The notes: generated from the sequence alone by a model not told the origin. Positions 18,354-28,111 are shown, counted from the first letter of the stretch. The stretch: DNA of 64,000 nt from a candidate division TA06 bacterium (GCA_016235665.1 JACRJI010000011.1:1-64000), one strand, 5' to 3'. Numbers and translations: made by a program.

Positions 18354-19703
18354 ATGCCAAACCACAAACATCACATTGAACATTCCCGGGTCCTCCACAT
18401 CCTGCTGAACCGGTGCCAGGTGCTTAGCCTGGTGGGACGATACGACCGGGCCTTAAGCGATCTCAGCCGGGGGCTGTCATTGTCCGGGAAGATCCAGAAT
18501 AAAAAGTACCAGGCGGATTATCACCTGGAGCTGAGCGACACTTATAATTCCCTAAGCAGATACGACGAGATGCTGAGCTCGGCCACCGAATCCCATTCGC
18601 TTTACCGGGAGCTGGGCGACAAAAAGGGCCAGGCCACCTGCCTGAACAACATCGGGCTGGCGCACGGCACCCAGGGGGACTATCCCAAGGCGCTGGATTA
18701 TTTTTCCCAGGCCCTTAAGCTGGAGGAGGAGAACGGCAACCGTACAGGACAAGCACACAGCCTCAACAATCTGAGCTTTGTCCATTACCATCGGGGAGAT
18801 TATCTTGTTGCTCTGGAATGCTATGAAAAAGCCCTGCAGATTGAGGAGGAGTTCGGCGACCGGCAGGGCCAGGCCACCAGCCTCAACAACATCGGGCTAA
18901 TCCACGGCAACCTGGGAGATTATTCCAAGACGCTGGAATATTTGGTCAAGGCCCTGCAGATAGAGGAGGAGATCGGCGACCGGCACTGCCAGGCTCCCAG
19001 CCTCAACAACATCGGAACGGTTTATTACCGCAGCGGCGATTATCTTAAAGCCCTGGAGTACTTCGGCCGGTCGGTAAGGATATGGGAGGAGATCGGCAAC
19101 CGGGCGGGCGCTGCTCCCAGCCTTAACAATATGGGCAGCGTGGCCAGTATCTTGGATGATCATCCCAAGGCCCATGACTATTATGCCAAGGCCCTGAAGA
19201 TAGAGGAAGAGACAGGCGACCGGCAGGGCCAGGCCCTAAGCCTGAACAATATCGCCAATGTCTACCTGAAACAGGGAAAATATGAAGAAGCCAGGGCCTG
19301 CCTGGTCAGGAGTGAAAAGATCGCCGTAGAGGTGGGGGCCAAGTTCGTCCTGCGCCAGGTCTGTCTTTTTTACGGCGAATTGGAACTGGCCCTAAAAAAT
19401 CCCTCCCTGGCCCTGGAATATGCGGAGAGGTCGCTTGAGCTGGCCGGACAGTTGAACTCAAAGGCCGGCCGGGCGGAGGCTTTGCTGCTGCAGGCCCGGA
19501 TAGAGGGATCGGCCGAAAAATTCCGGGAAGCCATTGCCGTCTTTGAAGCGATCAAGCAGCCGCTGGATACAGCCAAGGCCCGCTATTACTACGGTATGGT
19601 GATGGGGCTGTTCGATGAGATAAAAGCGGCCCGGGATATTTTCGTAAGGCTGGGGCTTAAGAAATGGGTTGACAGGATTGACGGGGCTGTTGTTACCAGA
19701 TAA
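18354..19703 (+). CDS. Tetratricopeptide-repeat protein (kinesin-light-chain-like 40-residue repeats)
   Basis: A 449-residue protein with about eight near-identical 40-residue TPR units of the form SLNNIGLIHGNLGDYSKTLE then ALQIEEEIGDRQGQA. The high identity between units suggests recent internal duplication. There is no signal peptide. The start lacks an obvious ribosome-binding site and begins within repeat-like sequence (RCQVLSLVGRYDRALSDLS), as at 10633, so it may be the remnant or C-terminal module of a larger signalling protein. Function unknown; probably protein binding. Confidence 0.78.
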   Translation: MPNHKHHIEHSRVLHILLNRCQVLSLVGRYDRALSDLSRGLSLSGKIQNKKYQADYHLELSDTYNSLSRYDEMLSSATESHSLYRELGDKKGQATCLNNIGLAHGTQGDYPKALDYFSQALKLEEENGNRTGQAHSLNNLSFVHYHRGDYLVALECYEKALQIEEEFGDRQGQATSLNNIGLIHGNLGDYSKTLEYLVKALQIEEEIGDRHCQAPSLNNIGTVYYRSGDYLKALEYFGRSVRIWEEIGNRAGAAPSLNNMGSVASILDDHPKAHDYYAKALKIEEETGDRQGQALSLNNIANVYLKQGKYEEARACLVRSEKIAVEVGAKFVLRQVCLFYGELELALKNPSLALEYAERSLELAGQLNSKAGRAEALLLQARIEGSAEKFREAIAVFEAIKQPLDTAKARYYYGMVMGLFDEIKAARDIFVRLGLKKWVDRIDGAVVTR

Positions 19704-19729
19704 AAAGTAAATAGTTATATAACTTACTC

Positions 19730-19870
19730 AGTACCCTTTATCCACAGATTAACGCAGACGCTGTCGTAAGCGTTAGCCGAACGATGATAACGATTCTATT
19801 TGTTCCTAAAAATATTAGCTTTAATATAAAAAATCTGCGAAGATCTGTGAAATCTGCGGATAGTTTTTTG
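19730..19870. repeat. CTGTGAAATCTGCGGAT dispersed repeat
   Basis: CCACAGATTAACGCAGACGC (19742-19761) and AAATCTGCGAAGATCTGTGA (19830-19849, continuing AATCTGCGG) form loose inverted arms across the 259-bp gap. No gene was seen here. Confidence 0.45.
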
Positions 19871-19962
19871 AATATGTGCCTGAGCTACTTGGATAGACAT
19901 TTAGAAGCATTTATTACCAGGTAGAAACCGATCAGCACCATATAACTTTAGGAGGAACCAAA

Positions 19963-20163
19963 ATGTGGACTGCGATCATCGGCCAAAATGCGGGGGCGGT
20001 CTGGAAAGTGCTTAGCGCCAAAGGGGACCAGAGCCTCAGCTCCCTTAAAAAGCTGGCCAAGCTGGATGACAAACAGCTTTACCTGTCCCTGGGCTGGCTG
20101 GCCCGGGAGGGCAAGGTCAAATTCACACCGAACAAGGCGCAGACTTTGGTGGGATTGAAATAG
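19963..20163 (+). CDS. Small winged-helix protein (DUF2582-like)
   Basis: A 66-residue protein matching the size and pattern of the DUF2582 winged helix-turn-helix family: WTAIIGQNAGAVWKVL, then LSSLKKLAKLDDKQLYLSLG and WLAREGKVKF. The start is fixed by a strong AGGAGG at 19951-19956. It is probably a DNA- or protein-binding factor; the target is unknown. Confidence 0.85.
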   Translation: MWTAIIGQNAGAVWKVLSAKGDQSLSSLKKLAKLDDKQLYLSLGWLAREGKVKFTPNKAQTLVGLK

Positions 20164-20248
20164 GGGACATTTGCCACAGAGACACCCTTCTAAACACTCA
20201 GGGTAAACTCCGGCACAGAGGGTTTTATACATCCGGGTACGACACCCC

Positions 20249-20276
20249 GTAAGGACACGGCATTCCGTGTCCTTAC
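20249..20276. repeat. GGACACGG-family palindrome
   Basis: GTAAGGACACGG and CCGTGTCCTTAC arms surround a CATT loop. It is the second copy of the element at 72-91. Confidence 0.65.
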
Positions 20277-20290
20277 CTTGGGGTTGGATC

Positions 20291-20330
20291 AAACCGTCCA
20301 GCGGTATCCGCAGGACGGTTTCTTTTATCT
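20291..20330 (+). terminator. Intrinsic-terminator-like hairpin
   Basis: AAACCGTCC-A-GCGG pairs with CCGC-A-GGACGGTTT (20291-20321), followed by CTTTTAT. It lies between the winged-helix gene and murJ. Confidence 0.65.
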
Positions 20331-20393
20331 GACCTCACCCCTGCCCCTCTCCTAAAGCATTAGGAGAGGGAAGACGTAAGGCAGGGTGAGGTC
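20331..20393. repeat. Nested cruciform element (CCCTCTCCTAA type)
   Basis: Inner arms CCCTCTCCTAA (20345-20355) and TTAGGAGAGGG (20360-20370); outer arms GACCTCACCCCTGCC (20331-20345) and GGCAGGGTGAGGTC (20380-20393). Same family as 48605-48659. Confidence 0.7.
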
Positions 20394-20403
20394 AAAAAAA
20401 CAA

Positions 20404-20432
20404 TTGAGCCTTGCCCCAAAATAAGGTATAAT
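20404..20432 (+). promoter_or_regulatory. Promoter of murJ, apparently giving a leaderless mRNA
   Basis: TTGAGC (20404-20409), 17 bp, TATAAT (20427-20432). The murJ ATG begins 7 bp after the -10 box, where transcription would start, and there is no room for a ribosome-binding site. Confidence 0.6.
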
Positions 20433-20439
20433 CTAACCC

Positions 20440-22008
20440 ATGAGCAAAACCCTTAAATCCATAGCCGGGATGTCCTTGGGCACCCTGTTCTCCCGCCTGA
20501 CCGGGTTCGTCAAACTGGCCCTGATGAGTGCGGTGCTGGGCTTTACCCCGCTAGCTGACGCCTACAACCTGGCCCACGTATTGCCCACCATGGTCTACGA
20601 ACTGATCCTGGGCGGGATCCTGTCGGCGGTGTTCATTCCGGTGATAGTGGAGCAGCTTTCGGAGCACGAGCCCAAGCTGGCCTGGATCAACATCAGCCAG
20701 GTGATCAACGCCGGACTGGTGGTGATGGCCGCCACCACATTGGTCTGCTTTGCCGCCTCGCCTTTCCTGGTCTACATCCAGACCCTTAAGGCCCAGACCG
20801 CCACCCGGGAGCAGGTTCTGTTCTTCTTCTGGTTCTTCATCCCCCAGATATTTTTTTACGGGTTTTCGGCCATCGGCGGGGGGGTGCTTAACGTCCGGGG
20901 TAAGTTCGCGGCGGTGGCCTACGCCCCGGTGGCCAACAACCTGGTGGTCATTGCCACACTGTTCGCCTACAAACTTTTACCCTGGTTCGGCCCGACCGGG
21001 CTGGCCGTTGGCACCACCTTCGGAGTGCTGGCCCAGGTGCTTCTTCTTCTTCCTGGCCTTAAAAGCAGCGGCTTTAAATACCATTTTACCGTGAGCTTCA
21101 GGCACCCGGCGGTGGTCAAGACCTTAAAACTTTCCCTGCCGGTGATACTTTATGTGGCCTTCAACCAGCTGAACCTGACCGTCCAGAACAACCTGGCCAT
21201 CGGCATCCAGGGCGGGGTCTCGGCCCTGCAGTATGCTTTTGCCTTTTACATCCTGCCCCACGGCCTGCTGGCGGTGTCCATCGGGACAGTGCTGCTGCCG
21301 GGCCTGTCCCACCTGGCGGTGAAAAAGGAATGGGAAAGTTTCGCCGGAGCCGTCCGCAAGGGCATCAGCTGGAGCGCCATCTGCATCATCCCGTCCATGG
21401 CGGTGCTGATCACCTGCAGCTTTCCCATCGTCCAGTCGCTGATGCAGCACGGGCGCTTCCACGCCGCCGACAGTTTTATGCTGGCCCGGGTGCTGTCCCT
21501 GTATTCACTGGGGCTGTTCTCCTTTACTTTATACCTTTTCCTGAACCGGGTCTTTTATTCCCTGCAGGATACGAAAACCCCGATGGTCCTCAACCTCATC
21601 GGCAATGCCTTCAACTCGGGCTTTAACCTGCTGGTGATCGGGACGCTGGGGGTGAACGGGCTGGCCCTGGGGCACGCCGCGGCCTATACCTTGATCGCGC
21701 TTTTAAGCCTGGGGCTGATACGAACCAGGGTCCGGGAGATCAAACTGAGTTTGCTGCTGCCGGTGTTCCTCAAGACTGCGGCGGCCTCGGTTCTGGTAGG
21801 CCTGCTGGGCTGGGGCCTGAGCCTGGCTTGGCAGCAATGGGTGGACGGAGGGCATTTGGGACCAAAGATATTCTACCTGGCAGCCATGATGCTGGCGCTG
21901 GGCGCGGCCTATCTGGGTCTGGCCCGGCTGTTCCGGATAGCCGAGCTGATGGAGATGTTCAGGATGCTGCGTCCGGCCGGGACCAACCAAGGCAAAACAA
22001 ATTTATAA
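20440..22008 (+). CDS. murJ: Lipid II flippase MurJ
   Basis: A 522-residue polytopic membrane protein of the MOP/MviN family with about 14 membrane segments. It starts with SIAGMSLGTLFSRLTGFVK, the usual first helix, and contains PTMVYELILGGILSAVFIPV. It flips lipid II across the cytoplasmic membrane for peptidoglycan synthesis. It is followed after 103 bp by the tilS-hpt-ftsH-folE cluster. Confidence 0.93.
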   Translation: MSKTLKSIAGMSLGTLFSRLTGFVKLALMSAVLGFTPLADAYNLAHVLPTMVYELILGGILSAVFIPVIVEQLSEHEPKLAWINISQVINAGLVVMAATTLVCFAASPFLVYIQTLKAQTATREQVLFFFWFFIPQIFFYGFSAIGGGVLNVRGKFAAVAYAPVANNLVVIATLFAYKLLPWFGPTGLAVGTTFGVLAQVLLLLPGLKSSGFKYHFTVSFRHPAVVKTLKLSLPVILYVAFNQLNLTVQNNLAIGIQGGVSALQYAFAFYILPHGLLAVSIGTVLLPGLSHLAVKKEWESFAGAVRKGISWSAICIIPSMAVLITCSFPIVQSLMQHGRFHAADSFMLARVLSLYSLGLFSFTLYLFLNRVFYSLQDTKTPMVLNLIGNAFNSGFNLLVIGTLGVNGLALGHAAAYTLIALLSLGLIRTRVREIKLSLLLPVFLKTAAASVLVGLLGWGLSLAWQQWVDGGHLGPKIFYLAAMMLALGAAYLGLARLFRIAELMEMFRMLRPAGTNQGKTNL

Positions 22009-22101
22009 GGAAACCAGGAAAACAGGAAAATATTTTATGCATAGGATGTCATGGAATCCCCGAGCTAATTAATCATTCCTGTAATTCCTGGGTTCCTTAT
22101 A
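22005..22101. repeat. Inverted repeat (CCAGGAAAACAGGAA type) between murJ and tilS
   Basis: Left arm ATAAGGAAACCAGGAAAACA at 22005-22024 (continuing GGAA) pairs with TTCCTGTAATTCCTGGGTTC at 22077-22096 (continuing CTTAT), with a loop of about 48 nt. The arm begins in the murJ stop codon, so murJ's end lies in the element. Confidence 0.65.
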
Positions 22102-22111
22102 GAAGATATCT

Positions 22112-23527
22112 ATGAAACAAAAAGAAGACCTGAGATCACAGGTCAAAGAACTGATAACCTCCCGGAAGCTGATCCGCTCCGGGGACCACGTGCTGGCGGC
22201 CTTTTCCGGCGGCCCGGATTCCCTGTGCCTGCTCCATGTATTGAACGAGTTGTCCGGAGAACTGGGGTTCAAGCTGACCGCCTGCCACATCAACCACCAC
22301 CTGCGGGGAAAAGCTTCGCAAGCCGATGCCGCCTGGGCCCTGGACCTGGCCCGCAAGTGGGGCATTAAGCTGGTCACAAAAAATGTTGATGTCACGGCAC
22401 ATTCCAGGAAGCACAAGCTCTCTCTGGAGACCTCGGCCCGGGAATTGAGGCGGGCAAAGCTGCTGGAAACAGCTCGGACCCGCAAATGCAACCGGATCGC
22501 CACCGGCCACAACCTGGACGACCAGGCCGAGACCGTGCTGATGCACCTGATCCGTGGCTCGGGCTTGAATGGCCTGGCCGGGATACCCTTGATCAACGGT
22601 CCGTTCATCAGGCCTCTTTTGGGCTGCAGCCGGGAGAGGATAGAAGCCTACCTTAAACAGCATAAACTGGCCGGGCGCAGGGATGCTTCCAATCTATCAC
22701 GAAAATTCTTCCGCAACAGGGTCCGCCACGAACTGATGCCTTTGCTGGAAACATATAATCCCCAAGTAAAGAAGGCATTGTCACAACTGGCGGGTAACGT
22801 GGAGCACGATCTGGAGATCATAAACGAACAGGTTGAAAAGGCTTTTTGCTCGTGCACAAAATGCGATAAATCCAAAATAGCTATTGATTTATCGAAATTT
22901 AAGTTATATAATAAAGGGTTACAGCATAATATATTACGACGCTGCTCGGAGATGATTTTGGACCGGGGGGCGGTGCCGGATGTGTTGCATGTCTCCGGCG
23001 CCATAAAGCTGATCCGCGATGGGAGAACAGGGGCCTGTATTAATTTGACCGGCGATGTCTGGTTGGAGAAAACATACGACCAAGCGGTGCTGACTAACAA
23101 AAAAACAAAGGCAGAAAACGAAAAACATAAGCCGGCGCTTAAAACCCTATCGCTGGCGATACCGGGAACCACCGGGGCCGGGGAATATTCCATTAAAGCC
23201 CGGCTGGCCGAAAAGCGGGATTTCACGGATATCTCCAAATGCCGGCCGGAGCTGGCTTACTTCGACGCCGCAATAATGGACGGCAGTCCTCTGCAGATCA
23301 CGGGCAAAAAGGACGGCGACCGGATGATCCCCTTCGGACAAAAGTCGGAAAAGAAGATCAAGGAAATTTTCATAGAAAACAAGATACCGCAGGGGCAAAG
23401 GTCCGGCTGGCCGCTGGTCCGCAAGGGCAATAGAACGGTCTGGCTCTGCGGGATCAAACGCTCCGACGCATTTCCGGTCACTGCAAAAACCAAAAAGGTG
23501 TTATGCCTGGAATTCGCAAAGAACTGA
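22112..23527 (+). CDS. tilS: tRNA(Ile)-lysidine synthase
   Basis: A 471-residue PP-loop ATPase that converts C34 of the AUA-decoding tRNA-Ile to lysidine. The PP-loop FSGGPDS is at 31-37, with HINHHLRG and TGHNLDDQAETVLM downstream. The C-terminal TilS domain ends in GDRMIPFGQKSEKKIKEIF and WLCGIKRSDAF. Its last 25 bp overlap the hpt start, so the two are coupled. Confidence 0.94.
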   Translation: MKQKEDLRSQVKELITSRKLIRSGDHVLAAFSGGPDSLCLLHVLNELSGELGFKLTACHINHHLRGKASQADAAWALDLARKWGIKLVTKNVDVTAHSRKHKLSLETSARELRRAKLLETARTRKCNRIATGHNLDDQAETVLMHLIRGSGLNGLAGIPLINGPFIRPLLGCSRERIEAYLKQHKLAGRRDASNLSRKFFRNRVRHELMPLLETYNPQVKKALSQLAGNVEHDLEIINEQVEKAFCSCTKCDKSKIAIDLSKFKLYNKGLQHNILRRCSEMILDRGAVPDVLHVSGAIKLIRDGRTGACINLTGDVWLEKTYDQAVLTNKKTKAENEKHKPALKTLSLAIPGTTGAGEYSIKARLAEKRDFTDISKCRPELAYFDAAIMDGSPLQITGKKDGDRMIPFGQKSEKKIKEIFIENKIPQGQRSGWPLVRKGNRTVWLCGIKRSDAFPVTAKTKKVLCLEFAKN

Positions 23528-24045
23528 AGACCAACAGGGTGCTGATCTCCAAGGCCCGGATCCAGGCCAAAGTGAAACAGCTGGCCCGGAAGATCTCATC
23601 AGACTATAAGGGTAAGGACCCGATCCTGGTGGGCGTGCTTCGGGGATCGTTCATTTTCATGGCCGACCTGCTGCGGGAGATCTCGATCCCGGTGGAGGTG
23701 GATTTCATAGCGGTGGCCAGCTACAACGGGGGCACCAAGAGCTCCGGCGTGGTGCGGCTCAACCAGGACCTGTCCACCAACATCCAGGGCCGGCATGTGA
23801 TACTGGTGGAGGACATCGTGGACAGCGGGCTGACCCTGTCCTATCTTTTGAATAACTTAAAGACCCGGCGCCCCGCTTCCCTGGAGGTCTGCACTTTACT
23901 GGACAAGAAGGACCGGAGGCGGGCCCAGGTGCCGGTGAAATACAAGGGCTTTAACATCCCCGATAAATTTGTGGTGGGTTACGGGCTGGATCACAAACAG
24001 CTCTACCGAAACCTGCCGCATGTAAGCTGGATTGAGGAGGAATAA
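23503..24045 (+). CDS. hpt: Hypoxanthine phosphoribosyltransferase
   Basis: A 180-residue purine salvage enzyme. The PRPP motif ILVEDIVDSGLTL is at 100-112, VLRGSFIFMADLLR at 45-58, and the purine-binding end FVVGYGLDHKQLYRNLP is typical. The start at 23503 lies inside tilS (25-bp overlap). tilS-hpt-ftsH is a widely conserved order. Confidence 0.94.
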   Translation: MPGIRKELKTNRVLISKARIQAKVKQLARKISSDYKGKDPILVGVLRGSFIFMADLLREISIPVEVDFIAVASYNGGTKSSGVVRLNQDLSTNIQGRHVILVEDIVDSGLTLSYLLNNLKTRRPASLEVCTLLDKKDRRRAQVPVKYKGFNIPDKFVVGYGLDHKQLYRNLPHVSWIEEE

Positions 24046-25997
24046 TGGCGGAAGGAAATAAGGGCGGCAAGGGACTGAAAAGGCTGGCCGGCCCCAAGGG
24101 TTTTAACGAAGGGTTCAGGTCGGTGCTGATCTGGGTGATACTGGTGATGCTGGCCATATCGCTGTACAATCTTTTCTCCAAGCCCAGGGACCGGCAGATG
24201 GACATCATCTACAGCCAGTTCCGGGAGGAGCTAAACGCCGGGAACATCAGCCAGGTGATCTTCACCGGGCGGGAGGTCAAGGGAAACTTCAAGTCGCCCA
24301 AGATGGAGGTCAAGGCCGGGGTCAGGCTGGAATACCCCAAGTTCAAGACCTTTCTGCCGATAGAGGACCCGAACCTGATCGCCGAACTGGAGGCTAGGGG
24401 GGTCAGGATCAAGGCCCTGTCCACCGAGCCCAGCGGACTGGTCTCGTTCCTGATGAACTACGGGTTCCTGATAGTGCTGGGGGTGCTGTGGTTCCTGTTC
24501 ATGCGCCAGATGCAGGGCGGACAGAAGGGCGTCTTTAATTTCGGCAAGAGCAAGGCCCGGTTGTCACAGGACAAGGTCAAGGTCACTTTCAGCGACGTGG
24601 CCGGGGCCGACGAGGCCAAGACTGATTTAAGAGAGATCATAGATTTCTTAAAGGAACCGAAAAAATTCACCAAGCTGGGCGGCAAGATCCCCAAGGGGGC
24701 CCTGCTGTTGGGATCGCCGGGCACGGGCAAGACCCTGCTGGCCCGGGCGGTGGCCGGTGAGGCCGGGGTGCCGTTCTTCTCCATCTCCGGTTCCGATTTC
24801 GTGGAGATGTTTGTGGGAGTCGGTGCGGCCCGGGTGCGGGACCTGTTTGAGCAGGGCAAGCGCAGCGCCCCCTGCATCATCTTCATCGACGAGATAGACG
24901 CGGTGGGCCGCCACCGGGGCGCCGGGATGGGCGGGGGCCACGACGAGCGGGAGCAGACCCTGAACGCCCTGCTGGTGGAGATGGACGGCTTTGCCGGCAA
25001 CGAGGGGGTGATCATCCTGGCGGCCACCAACCGCCCCGATGTGCTGGATCCGGCCCTGATGCGCCCGGGACGCTTTGACCGGGTGATAGTGGTGGACCGG
25101 CCGGACGTGGTGGGCCGGGAGGGGATACTAAAGGTCCACACCAAGAACAAACCGCTGGCTCCGGACGTGGACCTGAAGATACTGGCCCGGGGCACCCCGG
25201 GATTCTCCGGGGCCGACATCGCCAACATGGTCAACGAGGCGGCCCTGCTGGCGGCGCGCAAGAACCACGACAAGGTCTACATGCAGGACATGGAGGAGGC
25301 CAAGGATAAGGTGCTGATGGGGGCCGAGCGCAAGAGCATGGTGATCACCGACGACGAGAAGAAGATGACCGCCTACCACGAGGCCGGGCACACCCTGGTC
25401 AGCCGGCTGACCAAGGACACCGACCCCATCCACAAGGTGACCATCATCCCCCGGGGACGGGCCATGGGGGTCACCGTCTCCCTGCCCACAGACGAAAAGC
25501 ACAACTACTCCCGGACCTGGTGCCTAAACCGGATGGCCATCATGCTGGGCGGCCGGGCGGCCGAGATGCTTATATTCAAGGACCTCTCCACCGGATCGGG
25601 CAACGACATCGAGCAGGCCACCCAGCTCTCCCGCAAGATGGTCTGCGAATGGGGTATGAGCTCCAAGCTGGGCCCGGTGACCTTCGGCAAGAAGGACGAG
25701 GAGATCTTTTTGGGCCGGGATTTCGGCCACATCAAGAATTATTCCGAGCACACATCCGAACTGATAGACTCCGAGATCCGGACCCTGGTGGACGGCGCCA
25801 ACCAAAAGGCCTCCAAACTTCTCAAGGACAACCGGAACATCCTGGAGAACCTGGCCGCCGCCCTGCTGGAGCGGGAATGCCTGGACGGAGAGCAGGTGGA
25901 GCTGATCATCAAAGGCCAGACCCTGCCGGCCCGGGAAGCAAAGACCAACGACAAGAACGGGGAAGATAAGAAGCAGAATGCCAAAACCCAAAGTTAA
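24045..25997 (+). CDS. ftsH: ATP-dependent zinc metalloprotease FtsH
   Basis: A 650-residue membrane AAA+ protease. Two membrane segments (about 25-45 and 136-153) flank the periplasmic domain. Walker A GSPGTGKT is at 223-230, Walker B IFIDEID at 279-285 and the zinc motif HEAGH at 445-449. It degrades damaged membrane proteins and regulatory substrates. The start overlaps the hpt stop by 1 bp (TAATG), and the 3' end overlaps folE by 20 bp. Confidence 0.97.
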   Translation: MAEGNKGGKGLKRLAGPKGFNEGFRSVLIWVILVMLAISLYNLFSKPRDRQMDIIYSQFREELNAGNISQVIFTGREVKGNFKSPKMEVKAGVRLEYPKFKTFLPIEDPNLIAELEARGVRIKALSTEPSGLVSFLMNYGFLIVLGVLWFLFMRQMQGGQKGVFNFGKSKARLSQDKVKVTFSDVAGADEAKTDLREIIDFLKEPKKFTKLGGKIPKGALLLGSPGTGKTLLARAVAGEAGVPFFSISGSDFVEMFVGVGAARVRDLFEQGKRSAPCIIFIDEIDAVGRHRGAGMGGGHDEREQTLNALLVEMDGFAGNEGVIILAATNRPDVLDPALMRPGRFDRVIVVDRPDVVGREGILKVHTKNKPLAPDVDLKILARGTPGFSGADIANMVNEAALLAARKNHDKVYMQDMEEAKDKVLMGAERKSMVITDDEKKMTAYHEAGHTLVSRLTKDTDPIHKVTIIPRGRAMGVTVSLPTDEKHNYSRTWCLNRMAIMLGGRAAEMLIFKDLSTGSGNDIEQATQLSRKMVCEWGMSSKLGPVTFGKKDEEIFLGRDFGHIKNYSEHTSELIDSEIRTLVDGANQKASKLLKDNRNILENLAAALLERECLDGEQVELIIKGQTLPAREAKTNDKNGEDKKQNAKTQS

Positions 25998-26568
25998 GAT
26001 AAAGGGCCCCGACGGGCCGAAGATGGAGCAGGCGGTCAGGGACCTGCTGCTGGCCATCGGCGAGGATCCCCGGCGGGAGGGCCTGCTGGACACGCCCTGC
26101 CGGGTGGCCCGGATGTACGAGGAGGTCCTTTCGGGCATGTCGGCCGATCCCATCGACGAACTCAAGGTCTACACCGCCAAGAACGAGGACGAGATGATCC
26201 TGGTCAAGGACATCACCTTCCATTCGCTCTGCGAGCACCACCTGCTGCCGTTCTTCGGCCGGGTCCACATCGCCTACATCCCGCGCAACAACAAGATCAC
26301 CGGGTTCTCCAGTCTGGTGAAGGTGGTGGAGGTAATGTCCAAGAGGCTGCAGCTGCAGGAGCGGCTGGCTGCGGACATCGCCGATCTTTTAATGAAGAAA
26401 CTGAAACCGTTGGGCGTATTAGTGGTAGTAGAAGCGGAGCACCTGTGCCTGACCATGCGGGGTGTGAAAAAGCCGGGGTCATCCGTGGTCACCTCGGCCA
26501 TCCGGGGCGGGATGAAGCGGGAGTCGACCAGGCTGGAAGCGCTGTCGCTGATAAAGGGGCGTTCCTGA
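25978..26568 (+). CDS. folE: GTP cyclohydrolase I
   Basis: A 196-residue enzyme converting GTP to dihydroneopterin triphosphate for folate or queuosine. Zinc ligands C85 and H88 lie in CEHHLLPFFGRVHIAYIP, and the third Cys is in EAEHLCLTMRG. GEDPRREGLLDTPCRVA is the family start. The gene starts inside ftsH and is translationally coupled to it. folP, a later folate step, lies 1.7 kb downstream. Confidence 0.95.
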   Translation: MPKPKVKIKGPDGPKMEQAVRDLLLAIGEDPRREGLLDTPCRVARMYEEVLSGMSADPIDELKVYTAKNEDEMILVKDITFHSLCEHHLLPFFGRVHIAYIPRNNKITGFSSLVKVVEVMSKRLQLQERLAADIADLLMKKLKPLGVLVVVEAEHLCLTMRGVKKPGSSVVTSAIRGGMKRESTRLEALSLIKGRS

Positions 26569-26591
26569 GTTCCATTTAGGCTTTTAAACTT

Positions 26592-26620
26592 AGCCACAAA
26601 AAGCACAGAAATCACAGAAT
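26592..26620. repeat. Left half of the ACCACAAAG element
   Basis: TTAGCCACAAAAAGCACAGA, continuing AATCACAGA. About 15 bp on, CAAATGGTCGCGATT resembles CAAATGGGTGCGATT in the element at 28112-28256, so the element body is partly conserved here too. Confidence 0.5.
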
Positions 26621-26712
26621 ACTATTCAAATGGTCGCGATTGAAAATTACATTATCCCATAGTGTTTGCCGGATGGCAGATATTATATGGGAATTAATAA
26701 AATTGGAGAACC

Positions 26713-28077
26713 ATGCACAAAAAAATATTTATCAGCCTAATGACAACGATCGTGTGCTGCCTGGCGGCGGCAACAGTTTCAGCCCAGGGATGGGTACTGC
26801 AGACGAATCCTCTTGAATCTGATACATTATCAATATTGGGGAAGGTGCAATTCGTAAGCTCCACTGAAGGCTGGATATCCGAAGGCCACGGGAGATTGCT
26901 TCACACCACAGATGCAGGTGCCAACTGGTCGGTCGTGACCCCTTTTCCCAATGATACAGTTGCTTCCATGTCCGACCCGTCCTTTACCATGTCGTGGGCT
27001 GGTCAAAAACACGGCTGGAAAATGAACTGGATGGGAACAAGCTTTAGCGATGCCCATGGCGCTGTGATCCATAAAACTTCCGATGGAGGCGAAAACTGGG
27101 ATAAGGTGGTTCTTTCAACCGAGGCGGGTGCGATGGGCCTGCAGGTGCAGTTTGTGGACACCAGCAACGGCTGGGCCACCGTTTATTATTCCGCCGATGA
27201 CAGCAGTCGCACCTTTCGAAGCACCGACGGCGGAAACAGCTGGAACCCGATAGAAACGGCGGGCATTTTCCACTTTTTAGATGCAAATAACGGCTGGGCG
27301 TTTGGGGCCTACAGCATTTACCATTACACAGCGCGCACCACCGACGGAGGAATGGACTGGTCGTTCCAATATGTGGACTCCATCCCGGGGGCTTTCAATG
27401 CCATCCAGTTCACCGACCTTAACAACGGCTGGGTGGTCGGCGACAGCGGCAAGATAATCAAAACAACCGACGGAGGCAGCAATTGGGCGCAGGTTACCAA
27501 TACCGTCATCCATCCCGCCTCAAAAAGCAAGTGCCTTTACTTTTTGAATGCGGATACCGGCTGGATAGGGACAAACGACGGTATTCCAAACGAAAACCCT
27601 GACAGGATCATCCTCTACACTAACAATGGCGGTTCAAGCTGGACTAAGCAATACCTGCCAATGGCTGGAGCTGTGTTCAGCATACATTTTTGGGATGCCA
27701 GCAACGGATGGTATGCCGGAGAGTACGGCGACAGCCTTAGTTATATCGGCATCATCGGTCATACCACAACCGGCGGAACCGGAGTGGATGGGCAGCCGGG
27801 CAGCGATATGCTTAAAGTTGAAAGTTTAAAGGTGAAAGTTGCCGGGAATATCATAAAATACCAAGTCCCCACAGCGGGATGTGTAAGTTTGAAGATCTAC
27901 AACCTGCTGGGTCAGGAAGTGTGTTCTTTGGCCAGTGAAGCCAAGAATGCCGGAAGTTACGAGGTCAAATGGAACGGGAATGATGCTGAAAACCGCAAGG
28001 TTTCCAGCGGGGTATACATTGTACAATTGCAGGCGGGCAGCCAAACGGCCTCGGCTAAAATGCTGGTAGTGAGATAG
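26713..28077 (+). CDS. Secreted YCF48/BNR-like propeller protein with a FlgD-like sorting domain
   Basis: A 454-residue protein with a signal peptide (cleavage after about 24, VSAQ). At least five repeats of the photosynthesis-system-II-assembly-like/BNR type follow (NNGWVVGDSGKIIKTTDGGS with W after), which build a beta-propeller. Residues about 382-454 form a FlgD-Ig-like/type IX-type C-terminal module (SLKIYNLLGQEV, GxYEVKWNGND, SSGVYIVQLQAG). The linker MLKVESLKVKVAGN (about 368-381) looks derived from a dispersed micro-repeat. It lies between folE and folP; export to the cell surface is inference. Confidence 0.82.
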   Translation: MHKKIFISLMTTIVCCLAAATVSAQGWVLQTNPLESDTLSILGKVQFVSSTEGWISEGHGRLLHTTDAGANWSVVTPFPNDTVASMSDPSFTMSWAGQKHGWKMNWMGTSFSDAHGAVIHKTSDGGENWDKVVLSTEAGAMGLQVQFVDTSNGWATVYYSADDSSRTFRSTDGGNSWNPIETAGIFHFLDANNGWAFGAYSIYHYTARTTDGGMDWSFQYVDSIPGAFNAIQFTDLNNGWVVGDSGKIIKTTDGGSNWAQVTNTVIHPASKSKCLYFLNADTGWIGTNDGIPNENPDRIILYTNNGGSSWTKQYLPMAGAVFSIHFWDASNGWYAGEYGDSLSYIGIIGHTTTGGTGVDGQPGSDMLKVESLKVKVAGNIIKYQVPTAGCVSLKIYNLLGQEVCSLASEAKNAGSYEVKWNGNDAENRKVSSGVYIVQLQAGSQTASAKMLVVR

Positions 28078-28111
28078 CGCTTGGCAAACCAGAGATAAGA
28101 GTTATCCCAAT

